Below, one piece after another: positions 47,612-56,988 of a stretch of DNA of 64,000 nucleotides. The translations under genes and the position numbers were made by a program. Numbering within the stretch: position 1 is the first letter of the stretch; each line of letters starts with the position of its first letter. The DNA is from Alphaproteobacteria bacterium (GTDB lineage Bacteria > Pseudomonadota > Alphaproteobacteria > Kiloniellales > DSM-21159). The notes beneath the pieces were generated by a model. The model was not told where the DNA came from. It made no database searches and was given only the letters and a program-made list of their open reading frames with translations. The DNA is taken from the NCBI GenBank assembly GCA_030433005.1, contig JAUILQ010000012.1:46562-110561 (forward strand), in the 5' to 3' direction.

Positions 47612-48061
47612 CTACTCGGAGATCTGGGCCAGCGCCTTGGTCATCTCGAACAGGCGCTTGCGGACCTGCGGGTTGCCGATCCGGTAGTAGGCGCGCACCA
47701 GTTCCAGCGTCTCGCGCTTGGCCATGGGGTCGGGCTCGGGCGTGCCCTCCTCCGGCTCCGCCGCCTGGCCGTAGCGCTTGCTCGGCGCCGCCGCGGCGAC
47801 GTCGGGCAGCATGTCTTCGAAGAAGTAGTTGACGTCGGTGTCGAGGATGTTCGCCAAGTCGAACAGGCGGCTCGCGCCGATTCGATTGGCGCCGCGCTCG
47901 TACTTCTGCACCTGCTGGAACGTCAGGCCCAGGGCTTCGCCCAGTTTCTCCTGGCTGAGGCCCAGGAGTGTGCGCCGCTGACGGACGCGCTGGCCGACAT
48001 GAACGTCGACGGGATTCGGACCCCCGCCCCGGCCGCTTCCGGGGCGCCTGCCTCTGGGCAT
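47612..48061 (-). CDS. XRE-family helix-turn-helix regulator
   Basis: A 149-aa protein. The HTH (residues ~21-80) reads VGQRVRQRRTLLGLSQEKLG, ALGLTFQQVQKYERGANRI and LFDLANILDTDVNYFFEDM. The C-terminal part is a short acidic linker plus KRETLELVRAYYRIGNPQVR. This gene, sitting between lnt and metK, is conserved in many alphaproteobacteria (PhrR/SinR-like annotations); its targets are unknown. Its own upstream region is an AT-rich island that may hold its operator. Confidence 0.88.
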   Translation of the reverse strand: MPRGRRPGSGRGGGPNPVDVHVGQRVRQRRTLLGLSQEKLGEALGLTFQQVQKYERGANRIGASRLFDLANILDTDVNYFFEDMLPDVAAAAPSKRYGQAAEPEEGTPEPDPMAKRETLELVRAYYRIGNPQVRKRLFEMTKALAQISE

Positions 48062-48310
48062 ACGCCTGCTCCTGAGTTTTCAATCGATACCTAAGGATTT
48101 CCTCTTATTTCATGAATCACAAGTCCGTCAACCATTCCTTAAATTCTTCTCTCAAAACGGCAAGTCGAATACTAGAAGACACAACCAGATATTCTGGAAA
48201 GTGCCCGGATAATTTCGCCATGCGAGAATAATTCGCGCGGATTTACCCGTTTCCAGCGGGCCGGCGACCGTCAGGGGCCGGGAGGCCGGCGCCCGGCGAC
48301 GGGGCTTCCG
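48062..48310 (-). other. AT-rich island between the HTH gene and lnt, with a promoter
   Basis: About 170 bp (48070-48240) are far more AT-rich than any other part of the window. On the minus strand TTGACG-17-ATAAGA (48103-48131) predicts a start ~35 nt before the HTH gene. Upstream of it is a perfect palindrome CCAGA-TAT-TCTGG (48185-48197). The remaining bases, next to the lnt stop, are GC-rich. No ORF is credible here. Confidence 0.55.
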
Positions 48311-49924
48311 TCAGGCCGCGGGCCGGCGCGCCAGGGCGGCGGCCGGCAGCGCCAGCAGCAGCAGCAGGACCGGGACGACCCAGCGGCCGATCCGGGCGTA
48401 GAGCGTCGGCGGAAGCGGGGCGGGCAGCGCCGCGTCGAGGTCGGCCACGGCGTCGAGCGGCAGGTGGCCGAGTACCCGGCCGTAGGGGTCGACGACGGCG
48501 GAGATGCCGTTGTTCGCGGCCCGAACCAGGGGCAGGCCTTCCTCGATGGTGCGCAGCCGGGCGTTGGCGAAGTGCTGGTAGGGGCCCGAGGACTTGCCGA
48601 ACCAGGCGTCGTTGGTGACGTTGAGCAGCCAGGCCGGCCGCGGTCCGTCGGGCGGGTAGACCCGGCTCGGGAAGATCACCTCGTAGCAGATCAGCGGCGA
48701 GACGGGCGGCAGCCCGGGCAGCGCAAGGACCCGCGGACCGGGGCCGCTGCTGAAGTTGCCGCCGGTCAGGCTGGCGAAGCCGAGCGCGCTGATCAGGCCG
48801 CGCAGCGGGACGTACTCGCCGAACGGCACGAGGTGGACCTTGTCGAAGCGCTCGCGCTCGCTGCCCTCGGCGCCGAGGATGTAGAGCGAGTTGTAGAGCA
48901 GCGGCAGGCCCTCCGCCGTCTGCTCGCGGGTCGGCGCGCCGGCCAGCAGCAGGCCGCCCGGCGGGACGGCGGCGCCCAGGTGGCGCCGCAGCCCGGGCTC
49001 GAGGTTGAGCAGGAAGGGCACTGCCGTCTCGGACCAGACGACCAGGTCGAGCGCCTCGAAGCCCTCCAGCCGGGTCATGTCGATCTGCTGGCTGACGTGC
49101 TGCTCGCGCCGCGTCGGCTGCCACTTCTCCTGCTGGGAGATGCTCGGCTGGACGATGCGCAGGGCGATCGGCGCGCCGTCGGCGCCGCGCGCGGTCTCGC
49201 TGCCCGGTGCCGGCGCCAGGTTGACGCGGGCCAGGCCGAACAGCAGGCAGGCGGCGAGCGGCATCAGGCAGAGCAGGACGAAACGGCTCCGCCCGGATGT
49301 GCCGGGGGGCGCGGCCAGGGCCGCCGGCGCGGCGGCGGCCAGCAGCGTGACCGCGCTGAGCCCCCAGACGCCGACCAGGGAGGCCGCCTGCAGCGGCGCC
49401 GCGTCGAAGGCCCAGACCGTGCCGACCAGGTTCCAGGGAAAGCCCGACAGCAGGTGGCCGCGGGCGACCTCGCCGAGCAGCCAGGCGGCCGCGAGGCCGA
49501 GCACCAGCGCCGGCCCGCGCAGGCGCAGCGCGCGCAGCGCGGCGGTCGCCAGGGCGACGAACAGGCCGAGGCCGAAGGCCAGGCCGCCGACGGCGATCGG
49601 CAGGAACCACCAGAAGCGCGCGAGGTCGACGGTCATCGCGATGCCGACCCAGTAGAGCCCACCCAGGTGGTGGCCGACCGCGAAGGCCCAGCCGACGAGG
49701 AAGGCGCGGCGCCAGCCCGGGCAGCCCTCGAGCAGCCAGATCAGGCCGGTGAAGGCCGGCACCAGCAGCGGCACGAGATAGAGCGGCGGCAGCGCCGTCG
49801 CGGAGACCAGGCCGAGCAGCAGCGCGGCGCCCAGCTGGCGCGCACCCCGGAGGCCGCGCAGCGCCTCGGCGCAGCGGGCGAGACGTCCGTCCGCCGTCGC
49901 GCCGTCGGGGCTCTCCGACGTCAC
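48311..49924 (-). CDS. lnt: Apolipoprotein N-acyltransferase
   Basis: A 537-aa inner-membrane enzyme that N-acylates the lipoprotein N-terminal Cys, the last step of lipoprotein maturation. About six to seven hydrophobic helices (residues ~30-230) precede the nitrilase-like periplasmic domain. The Glu-Lys-Cys triad is visible: E299 (VVWSETAVPF), K362 (FDKVHLVPFGEYVP) and C413 (SPLICYEVIFPSRV). A final helix lies near the C-terminus. The GTG start overlaps the corC stop as GTGA. It is the last gene of the miaB-to-lnt run. Confidence 0.95.
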   Translation of the reverse strand: MTSESPDGATADGRLARCAEALRGLRGARQLGAALLLGLVSATALPPLYLVPLLVPAFTGLIWLLEGCPGWRRAFLVGWAFAVGHHLGGLYWVGIAMTVDLARFWWFLPIAVGGLAFGLGLFVALATAALRALRLRGPALVLGLAAAWLLGEVARGHLLSGFPWNLVGTVWAFDAAPLQAASLVGVWGLSAVTLLAAAAPAALAAPPGTSGRSRFVLLCLMPLAACLLFGLARVNLAPAPGSETARGADGAPIALRIVQPSISQQEKWQPTRREQHVSQQIDMTRLEGFEALDLVVWSETAVPFLLNLEPGLRRHLGAAVPPGGLLLAGAPTREQTAEGLPLLYNSLYILGAEGSERERFDKVHLVPFGEYVPLRGLISALGFASLTGGNFSSGPGPRVLALPGLPPVSPLICYEVIFPSRVYPPDGPRPAWLLNVTNDAWFGKSSGPYQHFANARLRTIEEGLPLVRAANNGISAVVDPYGRVLGHLPLDAVADLDAALPAPLPPTLYARIGRWVVPVLLLLLALPAAALARRPAA

Positions 49925-50853
49925 TTGGCGCCGTCCTCGCTGCCTCTCTCCGGGCCCTTGTCGGGCTTCGGGGGCAGGTGGCGCAGGCGCAGGCGCTTGA
50001 TGCGCCGGGGGTCGGCCTGCAGCACCTCGAAGACGATCGAGGTCGTCGGGTGCTCGATCAGCTCGCCGCGCCCCGGCACGCGGTCGGCCAGGTAGAAGAC
50101 CAGGCCGCCGAGCGTGTCGATGTCGGCGTCGCGTTCCTCGTCCGACAGCACCTCGCCGACCGCCTCCTCGAACTCCTCGACCGTGGTGCGGGCATCGGCG
50201 ATCAGGCTGCCGTCGGGGCGCCAGACCAGCTTCGGCCCCTCCTCGACGTCGTGCTCGTCCTCGATCTCGCCGACGATCTCCTCGACCAGGTCCTCGATCG
50301 TGATCAGCCCGTCGATGCCGCCGAACTCGTCGACCACCAGCGCCATGTGGCTGCGCTTCAGGCGCATCTCGAGCAGCAGGTCGACGACGCGCATCGAGGG
50401 CGCGACGATGCGGATCGGCCGGATGATGTTGGCCAGCTTGAAGCGCCGCTTGTTGGTCGAGTAGCCGAGGACGTCCTTGATGTGGACCATGCCGATCGGG
50501 TCGTCGAGCGTCTCGCGGTAGACCGGCAGCCGGCTGTGGCCGGCCTGGCCCATCAGCTCGATCAGGTCCTCGAGCGAGGCGCCGACCTCGATGGCCACGA
50601 TGTCGGCGCGCGGGATCATGACGTCGTAGGCGGTCAGGTGGCGCAGCTGCAGGATGTTGGCGAACATCCGCCGCTCGTGGTCGCCGAGCGGGAAGCGCGT
50701 GTCCTCGTCGTCGGTCTCCTCGATCTCGCCGATGATCTCCTCGATCGTGTCGCGCAGCTGCTGGTCGTGATCGTCGCCCTTGCCCGACACCAGGCCGCGC
50801 AGGCGCTGGCCGATCCAGCGCAGGCCGCCGCGGTTGCCGCTCGCCTCGCTCAT
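49921..50853 (-). CDS. corC: CBS-pair CorC/HlyC-type protein
   Basis: A 310-aa cytoplasmic protein with two CBS domains (residues ~75-195: YDVMIPRADIVAIEVGASLE; VVDLLLEMRLKRSHMALVVD) and a CorC_HlyC C-terminal domain (~215-295). It lacks the DUF21 membrane part of full CorB-like transporters. It is thought to support magnesium/cobalt homeostasis; the 'hemolysin' label is historical. Its stop and start overlap lnt and ybeY as GTGA and ATGA, so the block is tightly coupled. Confidence 0.92.
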   Translation of the reverse strand: MSEASGNRGGLRWIGQRLRGLVSGKGDDHDQQLRDTIEEIIGEIEETDDEDTRFPLGDHERRMFANILQLRHLTAYDVMIPRADIVAIEVGASLEDLIELMGQAGHSRLPVYRETLDDPIGMVHIKDVLGYSTNKRRFKLANIIRPIRIVAPSMRVVDLLLEMRLKRSHMALVVDEFGGIDGLITIEDLVEEIVGEIEDEHDVEEGPKLVWRPDGSLIADARTTVEEFEEAVGEVLSDEERDADIDTLGGLVFYLADRVPGRGELIEHPTTSIVFEVLQADPRRIKRLRLRHLPPKPDKGPERGSEDGAK

Positions 50854-51386
50854 CGCGGCGCTCCGCCCGCCGGCGCCGGCGCCGGCTCGGCGTAGGGATC
50901 GGCGACGCCCAGGCCGGCCAGCAGGCGGCGCTCGCGCGCCTCCATCGCCTCGGCCTCGGCGTCGGCCTCGTGGTCGTAGCCGAGCAGGTGCAGCGTGCCG
51001 TGCACCACCAGGTGGCTCAGGTGGTCGGCCAGCGTCTTGCCCTGCTCGGCGGCTTCGCGCCGGCAGGTGGCGAAGGCCAGGGCGAGGTCGCCGAGCAGGC
51101 GCGGCTCGCCGGGGAGCGCCGGGTCGTCGCAGGCGAAGGACAGCACGTTGGTCGGGCTGTCCTTGCCGCGATAGCGCGCGTTGAGATCGCGCACCGTGTC
51201 GTCGTCGGTCAGCAGGATCGACAGCTCCAGGTCCTCGCCGCTCGCGGCCTCGGCCGCCAGGGCGGCGCGCGCCGCCCGCCCGGCCAGCGCCTCGGCGTCG
51301 GGCAGGGCGGCGGTCCAGCCGGCGTCCTCGACCAGGACGGCGATCTCGGCGCTGCCGCAGGTGCCGCTACTCGGAGGCTCGTCCAT
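50850..51386 (-). CDS. ybeY: Endoribonuclease YbeY (16S rRNA 3' maturation)
   Basis: A 178-aa metal-dependent single-strand endoribonuclease used in 16S rRNA maturation and ribosome quality control. The zinc motif HGTLHLLGYDH gives H129, H133 and H139. LLTDDDTVRDLNARYRGKDS and PTNVLSFACDD are the family blocks. An acidic Ala/Glu tail ends the protein. It lies 18 bp after phoH. Confidence 0.94.
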   Translation of the reverse strand: MDEPPSSGTCGSAEIAVLVEDAGWTAALPDAEALAGRAARAALAAEAASGEDLELSILLTDDDTVRDLNARYRGKDSPTNVLSFACDDPALPGEPRLLGDLALAFATCRREAAEQGKTLADHLSHLVVHGTLHLLGYDHEADAEAEAMEARERRLLAGLGVADPYAEPAPAPAGGAPR

Positions 51387-51404
51387 CGCGTCGGCGTCCC
51401 CCGC

Positions 51405-52400
51405 TCAGCGCCCGTCGAACAGGTCGGCCTCGGTGCCGCCGTTCTGGTCGCGGGCGTCGTAGGCCTGGACGATCTTGGTGACCAGCGAGTGGCGGACGAC
51501 GTCGGCATCGGTGAACTGGATGAAGGCGACGCGGTCGAGCTTGGCCAGCAGGTGGACGGCGTCGCGCAGCCCCGAGCCCTGGTGGCCCGGCAGGTCGATC
51601 TGCGACAGGTCGCCGGTGACCGCCATGCGGCTGTTCTCGCCAAGGCGCGTCAGGAACATCTTCATCTGGGTCGGCGTGGTGTTCTGCGCCTCGTCGAGGA
51701 TGATGAAGGCGTTGGCCAGGGTGCGGCCGCGCATGAAGGCGAGCGGCGCGATCTCGATCTCGCCGGTCTCCAGGCGCTTGTTGACCTGGTCGCCGGGCAG
51801 CAGGTCGTGCAGGGCGTCGTAGAGCGGCCGCAGGTAGGGATCGACCTTCTCCTTCAGGTCGCCGGGCAGGAAGCCCAGGCGCTCGCCCGCCTCGACCGCC
51901 GGGCGCGACAGGATGATGCGGTCGATCCGGCCCTGCAGCAGCATCGAGACGGCGACCACGACCGAGAGGTAGGTCTTGCCGGTACCCGCCGGACCGATGC
52001 CGAAGACCAGCTCGTTCTCCAGCAGCGCGCGCACGTAGGCGGCCTGTCCCGGCGAGCGCGGCGTGACGTGGCGCTTCTTGGTGACCAGCTTCAGCTGGTC
52101 GCCGTGCAGCGCGTCGAGGCGCTCGTCCTGGTCGCGGTCGCTGAGCATGCGCACCGCCGCGTCGATCTCCTGCTCGTCGACCGGCATGCCCTTCTTGAGC
52201 CGCTTGTAGAGCGCGCCCAGGACCTGCTCGGCCTGGTTCTGGCCCTCCTCGGGCCCGCGCACCGTCACGGTGTTGCCGAAGGAGTCGATCGAGACCCCGA
52301 GGTGCTGCTCGAGCCGCGCGAGGTTTCGGTTGTGCTGGCCGAACAGCTCCGGCACCAGGGCCTTGTCGTCGAACTGCAGTTCGTGCGGCCTTCCGCTCAA
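51405..52400 (-). CDS. PhoH-like ATPase (YbeZ), TTG start
   Basis: A 331-aa protein with an N-terminal KH-like region (residues ~28-70) and a PhoH ATPase domain. Walker A is GPAGTGKT (136-143) and Walker B is [12 protein letters not shown], with [18 protein letters not shown] between. YbeZ works with YbeY in RNA handling. The start is TTG, with AAGGA eight bases upstream, and the next in-frame ATG is about 70 codons in. It lies 11 bp after miaB in the same operon. Confidence 0.93.
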   Translation of the reverse strand: MSGRPHELQFDDKALVPELFGQHNRNLARLEQHLGVSIDSFGNTVTVRGPEEGQNQAEQVLGALYKRLKKGMPVDEQEIDAAVRMLSDRDQDERLDALHGDQLKLVTKKRHVTPRSPGQAAYVRALLENELVFGIGPAGTGKTYLSVVVAVSMLLQGRIDRIILSRPAVEAGERLGFLPGDLKEKVDPYLRPLYDALHDLLPGDQVNKRLETGEIEIAPLAFMRGRTLANAFIILDEAQNTTPTQMKMFLTRLGENSRMAVTGDLSQIDLPGHQGSGLRDAVHLLAKLDRVAFIQFTDADVVRHSLVTKIVQAYDARDQNGGTEADLFDGR

Positions 52401-52411
52401 GGGCTGGTCCT

Positions 52412-53851
52412 TCAGGCGGCCGGGGCCGGCGCGCGGCCCTCCGGCTGGGGGTTGCGGGGACGATCCGGCGCCCGGTCTGTATCGAGGGTAACGACGCGGC
52501 CGGTCACGCCGTTCGGCCGGGCTTCCAGGATCTCGATCTCGGCGATCCGGCCGAGCAGGCGCGGCGGCGCCTCCACGGCGACCGACTGCATGTAGGGGCT
52601 GCGCCCGGCGAGCTGGCCTTCGCGCCGTCCGGCACGCTCGAGCAGCACCGGCAGGCGGCGGCCGACCGTCGCCCGGTTGAAGGCGATCTGCTGCTCGTCG
52701 AGCAGCTGCTGCAGCATCGCCAGGCGCTCGGCCTTGACGGGTTCGGGTACCTGCTCGCCGGTGCCGGCGGCCGGCGTGCCGGGGCGCGGCGAGTACTTGA
52801 AGGAATAGGCCTGGGCGTAGCCGACGTCGGAGACCAGGCGCAGCGTCTCGGCGAAATCCCGGTCGCGCTCGCCGGGAAAGCCGACGATGAAATCGCCCGA
52901 CACGGCCAGGTCCGGCCGCGCCTCGCGCAGGCGGCCGACGAGCCGGCGGTAGGCCTCGGCGTCGTGCTTGCGGTTCATCGCCGCCAGAATCCGGTCGGAG
53001 CCGGCCTGCACCGGCAGGTGCAGGTAGGGCATCAGGGCCGGCACCTCGGCGTGGGCGGCGATCAGGTCGTCGGCCATGTCGCGCGGGTGCGAGGTGGTGT
53101 AGCGGATCCGCTCGAGGCCCTCGATCTCCGCGAGCGCCCGGATCAGGCGGGCGAGCGACCAGGTGTCGCCGACCCCGGCGCCGCTGCTCGAGCTCGCCGG
53201 CGCCTCGCCGTGGTAGGCGTTGACGTTCTGGCCGAGCAGCGTGATCTCGACGGCGCCGCCGGCGACCAGCCGTCGCGCTTCCTCGATCACCCGGGCGGCC
53301 GGCCGCGAGGCCTCGGCGCCGCGCGTGTAGGGCACGACGCAGAAGCTGCAGAACTTGTCGCAGCCCTCCTGGACCGAGAGGAAGGCGGCCGGCCCCTGGC
53401 CGGCGGCTTCCTCGGGCAGGAAGTCGAACTTCGATTCCACGGGGAAGTCGGTGTCGACGAGGCCACGGCCGCGCTCGCCGCCCTCGGCGCGGCGCACCAG
53501 CTCGGGCAGGCGGTGGTAGGTCTGCGGGCCGAGGACAATGTCGACGGCCGGCGCGCGGCGCTGGATCTCCTCGCCTTCGGCCTGGGCGACGCAGCCGGCC
53601 ACGGCGATCAGCAGCCGGCGCCCGTCGGCCTCGGCCAGGCCCTTGAGCGGACGCAGGCGGCCGACCTCCGAGAACACCTTCTCGCTGGCCTTCTCGCGGA
53701 TGTGGCAGGTGTTGAGCAGGATCAGGTCGGCCTGCTCCGGGACCTCGGTCGGCGCATAGCCGAGCGGCGCCAGGACGTCCGCCATACGCGCGGAGTCGTA
53801 GACGTTCATCTGGCAGCCGTAGGTCTTGATGTAGAGCTTCTTCGTCGTCAC
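52412..53851 (-). CDS. miaB: tRNA i6A37 methylthiotransferase MiaB
   Basis: A 479-aa radical-SAM enzyme converting i6A37 to ms2i6A37. The UPF0004 cluster uses C13 ([11 protein letters not shown]), C49 ([10 protein letters not shown]) and C87 (AGCVAQAEG). The radical-SAM cluster is C164-x3-C168-x2-C171 ([17 protein letters not shown]), and a TRAM domain occupies ~390-450. The GCQMN signature distinguishes it from mtaB at 17589. It starts with GTG and heads the miaB-phoH-ybeY-corC-lnt run. Confidence 0.95.
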   Translation of the reverse strand: MTTKKLYIKTYGCQMNVYDSARMADVLAPLGYAPTEVPEQADLILLNTCHIREKASEKVFSEVGRLRPLKGLAEADGRRLLIAVAGCVAQAEGEEIQRRAPAVDIVLGPQTYHRLPELVRRAEGGERGRGLVDTDFPVESKFDFLPEEAAGQGPAAFLSVQEGCDKFCSFCVVPYTRGAEASRPAARVIEEARRLVAGGAVEITLLGQNVNAYHGEAPASSSSGAGVGDTWSLARLIRALAEIEGLERIRYTTSHPRDMADDLIAAHAEVPALMPYLHLPVQAGSDRILAAMNRKHDAEAYRRLVGRLREARPDLAVSGDFIVGFPGERDRDFAETLRLVSDVGYAQAYSFKYSPRPGTPAAGTGEQVPEPVKAERLAMLQQLLDEQQIAFNRATVGRRLPVLLERAGRREGQLAGRSPYMQSVAVEAPPRLLGRIAEIEILEARPNGVTGRVVTLDTDRAPDRPRNPQPEGRAPAPAA

Positions 53852-53925
53852 CGTTTGGCGCGACCCGCTTGATCTCGCGGTCGCGTTCCTGCGCGCGGCT
53901 TGAGAGCGATCTTTAGCATTTCCGC

Positions 53926-54786
53926 TCAGCCCGCGGCAACGTTCGCCCGCTTGCGCGCGAAGCGGCGGCGGCGTTTTTCGCGCGGCGGCAGACGGCCCGA
54001 GATCGCCCGCGCGACTCCGGCCTCGACCAGCGCGTGGCAGTGGTCGGCCAGCGCCTTGCGGCTGCCCAGCGCCTCGATGGTCACCGGCTCGTGGAACTCG
54101 ACGACGACGGTCAGCCGGCCGAGGCCGAGGCTCTCCCAGAGATGCCCCGGCAGCTCCATGTCGCCGTACCAGGCGAAGTAGGGCCGCAGGTAGCGGCCCA
54201 TCGGCACGTCGTCGAGCCGGGTGTAGGAGATCGAGACCGGCTGGACGACCAGCGGCTGGTCGGCGACGCGCCGCTCGGCGACGCTGAACAGCGCGCTCTT
54301 GAAGGGCAGCACGAAGTTGCCGTCGCCGCTGGTGCCTTCCGGGAACAGGATCAGGTCGTCGCCGGACTCCAGGCGCCGCTGGATCTCGTCGCGCTGCACC
54401 CCGGACTGGCTGCGCCGGCGGTCGACGAAGACCGAGCGCTGCAGCTTGGCGAGCCAGCCGAAGAACGGCCAGTCGGCGATCTCCTTCTTGGCGATGAAGG
54501 AGGCCTGAAGCTGGCTGCCGAGCACCGGGATGTCGAGATAGGAGACGTGGTTGCAGGCGAACAGGGTGGGATGCTGCCGGCGCGGCAAGCCGCGCCGCTC
54601 GACCCGGACGCCCAGGCAGCGGCAGGCCTGGCGATGGTACCAGAAGGGCAGGCGCTTGGCGAGGTTGGCATGGACCAGCAGCAGCAGCGCCTGCAGCGGC
54701 ATCAGCAGCAGCGTCAGGCCGACGAACAGCGCGATCCGCCGCACCGCGAGCAGCGGCGAGCCGATGTAGCCCTCGGCCGGAGTCAT
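53926..54786 (-). CDS. olsA: 1-acyl-glycerol-3-phosphate-type O-acyltransferase, probably OlsA
   Basis: A 286-aa membrane-associated PlsC-family acyltransferase with an N-terminal hydrophobic helix (~17-42). The HxxxxD motif is NHVSYLD, followed by [29 protein letters not shown] and [20 protein letters not shown]. In alphaproteobacteria the paired gene order olsB-olsA makes ornithine lipids: OlsA O-acylates lyso-ornithine lipid. The start overlaps the olsB stop as ATGA, which favours OlsA over a housekeeping PlsC. The C-terminal tail is strongly basic. Confidence 0.85.
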   Translation of the reverse strand: MTPAEGYIGSPLLAVRRIALFVGLTLLLMPLQALLLLVHANLAKRLPFWYHRQACRCLGVRVERRGLPRRQHPTLFACNHVSYLDIPVLGSQLQASFIAKKEIADWPFFGWLAKLQRSVFVDRRRSQSGVQRDEIQRRLESGDDLILFPEGTSGDGNFVLPFKSALFSVAERRVADQPLVVQPVSISYTRLDDVPMGRYLRPYFAWYGDMELPGHLWESLGLGRLTVVVEFHEPVTIEALGSRKALADHCHALVEAGVARAISGRLPPREKRRRRFARKRANVAAG

Positions 54787-55688
54787 CCCGCCTCGCCCTC
54801 GCCCGGGGCGCTGCGTGCGCGCGTCAGGTGGCGGCGGTACTTCTCGGTGACCAGGTCGGGCTTGACCACGACGCAGACGTCGGTCGTGCCGAAGTCGTGG
54901 TCGATGACGGCGCCGTCGCCGATGTAGCCGCCCAGGCGCAGGTAGCCTTTGATCAGCGGCGGCAGGTGCTGCATCGCCTTGCGCGGATCGAAGCTGTCGG
55001 CCGGCTGCCGGTTCATCTCGGTGAAGCGCTCCTCGAGCGCGCGCGGGCGCAGCGCCGGCGGCCCCAGGTGGTGGTGATAGAGATAGGAGAGGTGGACCGA
55101 GAGCTCGTCCGGATCGGTGCCGTGCAGGCTGGCGCAGCCGAACAGCAGCGAGATCTCGTAGTGCGCGACGTAGGCCGCGATGCCGCGCCACACCAGCTGC
55201 ATGGCGACGCCGGTCCGGTAGGCCGGGTCGACGCAGGAGCGGCCGAGCTCCATGATCTCGCCGGGGTAGGCCAGCAGGCAGGCGATGTCGTACTCGCTGG
55301 CGGTGTAGAAGCCGCCGGCCTCGGCGGCCTGCGGGCGGCGCATGAAGCGGTAAGTGCCGACCACGGCGTCGCGCTCGGTGTCGAACAGCAGCAGGTGGTC
55401 GCAGAAGGCGTCGAAGCGGTCGTGCTCGCGGCCCGTCGAGGCGCGCTCCGGCGTCGGTTCGGCGCCCATCTCCTCGACGAAGACGCGGTAGCGCAGCCGT
55501 TGCGAGGCCTCGACCTCCGCCGGGGTCTCGGCGAGCCGCAGATGCAGGCCGCGCAGGCGCTCGTCGACCGGGCGCCGCGCCTCGCCCCGGGCGGCCGCCC
55601 GCGGGCCGGCCGGCGATTCCGGGGCCGGACCGGCCTTGGAGTCGCCGCCGAGGGCGAAGCGGGCGCTATGGCTGCTGCTCTGGGTCAT
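54783..55688 (-). CDS. olsB: L-ornithine N-acyltransferase OlsB (GNAT hemolysin-like family)
   Basis: A 301-aa protein. The GNAT-like core starts near residue 48 ([30 protein letters not shown]) and includes [37 protein letters not shown] and [17 protein letters not shown]. OlsB transfers 3-hydroxyacyl from ACP to the ornithine alpha-amino group, the first step of ornithine lipid synthesis. The first ~45 residues are low complexity. It is followed by olsA with an ATGA overlap and preceded by fur on the same strand. Confidence 0.88.
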   Translation of the reverse strand: MTQSSSHSARFALGGDSKAGPAPESPAGPRAAARGEARRPVDERLRGLHLRLAETPAEVEASQRLRYRVFVEEMGAEPTPERASTGREHDRFDAFCDHLLLFDTERDAVVGTYRFMRRPQAAEAGGFYTASEYDIACLLAYPGEIMELGRSCVDPAYRTGVAMQLVWRGIAAYVAHYEISLLFGCASLHGTDPDELSVHLSYLYHHHLGPPALRPRALEERFTEMNRQPADSFDPRKAMQHLPPLIKGYLRLGGYIGDGAVIDHDFGTTDVCVVVKPDLVTEKYRRHLTRARSAPGEGEAG

Positions 55689-55722
55689 GCCGTGCGGAGG
55701 CGTGCGCTTGGCCGGAGCCGCG

Positions 55723-56184
55723 CTAGGCCTCGGGCTCGCCTCCGGCGCTGCCGCCCGCGCCGCCGCGGTCCCGGTTGGCCTTGACGCCGTAGAGCTCCAT
55801 GCGGTGGTCGATCAGCTTGTAGCCGAGTTCCTGCGCGATGACGCGCTGCAGGCGCTCGATCTCGGCATTGTAGAACTCGATCACCTCGCCGGAGTTCATG
55901 TCGATGAGGTGGTCGTGGTGCTCGTCGCTGGCTTCCTCGTAGCGCGCCCGCCCGTCGCCGAAGTCGTGGCGTTCGAGGATGCTCGCTTCCTCGAACAGCT
56001 TCAGCGTGCGGTAGACCGTCGCGATCGAGATCCGCGGGTCGATGGCCGTCGCCCGCATGTACACCTGCTCGACGTCCGGGTGATCGGTGGCTTCCGACAG
56101 CACCCGGGCGATCACCCGGCGCTGGTCGGTCATCTTGAGCCCCTTCTCGACGCAGCGGCGTTCCAGCCGGTCCGGCATCGTCAT
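55723..56184 (-). CDS. fur: Fur-family metal regulator
   Basis: A 153-aa regulator with a winged helix (GLKMTDQRRVIARVLSEA; RISIATVYRTLKLFEEASIL) and a metal domain with EEASDEHHDHLIDMNSGEVI (HHDH at 89-92), plus a long C-terminal helix AEIERLQRVIAQELGYKLID. In alphaproteobacteria such proteins act as Fur or as the manganese regulator Mur; the sequence alone does not decide. The C-terminal CxxC zinc pair is absent. The ATG at 56184 is chosen because AGGAG lies 6-7 bases upstream. Confidence 0.92.
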   Translation of the reverse strand: MTMPDRLERRCVEKGLKMTDQRRVIARVLSEATDHPDVEQVYMRATAIDPRISIATVYRTLKLFEEASILERHDFGDGRARYEEASDEHHDHLIDMNSGEVIEFYNAEIERLQRVIAQELGYKLIDHRMELYGVKANRDRGGAGGSAGGEPEA

Positions 56185-56247
56185 TCCCACTCCTGCTCGA
56201 TCCCAAGGCGGCACGCTCCGCCCACCATGCTCGGCAGACCCTGCGGT

Positions 56248-56277
56248 ACTATAACGAAAGGGCGCGCGAAAGCCCAA
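56248..56277 (-). promoter_or_regulatory. Predicted fur promoter
   Basis: On the minus strand TTGGGC and TATAGT are separated by 18 bp, giving a leader of about 55 nt before the fur ATG. The -10 matches the TATAGT used at three other predicted promoters of this window. Confidence 0.5.
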
Positions 56278-56339
56278 GCCGTCGCGCGCCCCCGGTTCAG
56301 CGTCGAAAAGAAGCGGCGTCGAGCCGCCGTCGACGGCCC

Positions 56340-56747
56340 TCAGCCGCGGGGCCGGGTGCCCAGGCCGATCTGCTTCGCCAGCTTGCTGCGCTGCTTGGCG
56401 TAGTTCGGCGCCACCATCGGATAGTCCGCCGGCAGACCCCACTTCTCGCGGTACTCCTCGGGCGTCATGTCGTACGCGGTCTTGAGATGCCGCTTGAGCA
56501 TCTTCAGCTTCTTCCCGTCCTCCAGGCAGACGATGTAGTCCGGCATGACCGACTTCTTGATCGGAACCGCCGGCGTCGGACGCTCGGCGTCCTTCGTCGG
56601 CGCCGAGCCCACAGTTGCCAGGCTGCTGTAGACATCGCGGATCAGCGCCGGCAGGTCCGCCGCTGCGATGGAATTGTTGGACACATGCGCGGCAACGATA
56701 TTCGTCGTGAGGCTCAACAATTCGTTCGTTTTCGCTTCTTCGGTCAT
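56340..56747 (-). CDS. mucR: MucR/Ros-family regulator with degenerate zinc finger
   Basis: A 135-aa Ros/MucR protein. The N-terminus (LLSLTTNIVAAHVSNNSIAA) is the oligomerisation region. The DNA-binding domain reads CLEDGKKLKMLKRHLKTAYD then MTPEEYREKWGLP. The classical Cys2His2 ligands are partly missing: C74 and H87 are present, but the second Cys is D77 and the second His position is A91, as in zinc-independent Ros homologues. MucR proteins bind AT-rich DNA and act as H-NS-like global silencers of surface and virulence genes. The ATG at 56747 fits the family start. Confidence 0.9.
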   Translation of the reverse strand: MTEEAKTNELLSLTTNIVAAHVSNNSIAAADLPALIRDVYSSLATVGSAPTKDAERPTPAVPIKKSVMPDYIVCLEDGKKLKMLKRHLKTAYDMTPEEYREKWGLPADYPMVAPNYAKQRSKLAKQIGLGTRPRG

Positions 56748-56780
56748 TGTTTCTCTCGGCTCGGACAGGGAGTTGCCCGC

Positions 56781-56809
56781 TATATATTCATATGGGGCGT
56801 TCTTTGCAA
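56781..56809 (-). promoter_or_regulatory. mucR promoter
   Basis: On the minus strand TTGCAA and TATATA are exactly 17 bp apart, in an AT-rich stretch, giving a ~27-nt leader. AT-rich runs (TCTTGATTGAATAGAG) lie just upstream and could be autoregulatory MucR sites. Confidence 0.6.
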
Positions 56810-56988
56810 CTCTATTCAATCAAGAAAATCAAGGGCCGCCAAGAGACGGCGAGATTTTCCTTTGTAGAAAGGAAGAGGTAAGAACGGCGCCGCTCTGCTT
56901 ATTGTTGTAGAGCAGGCGCCGAGCGCGCGGAATCGCCGGTCCCGGGCGGTCGCGCCGCCTCGCCGGCCCCCCTGGCCGTCCAGCGGCC

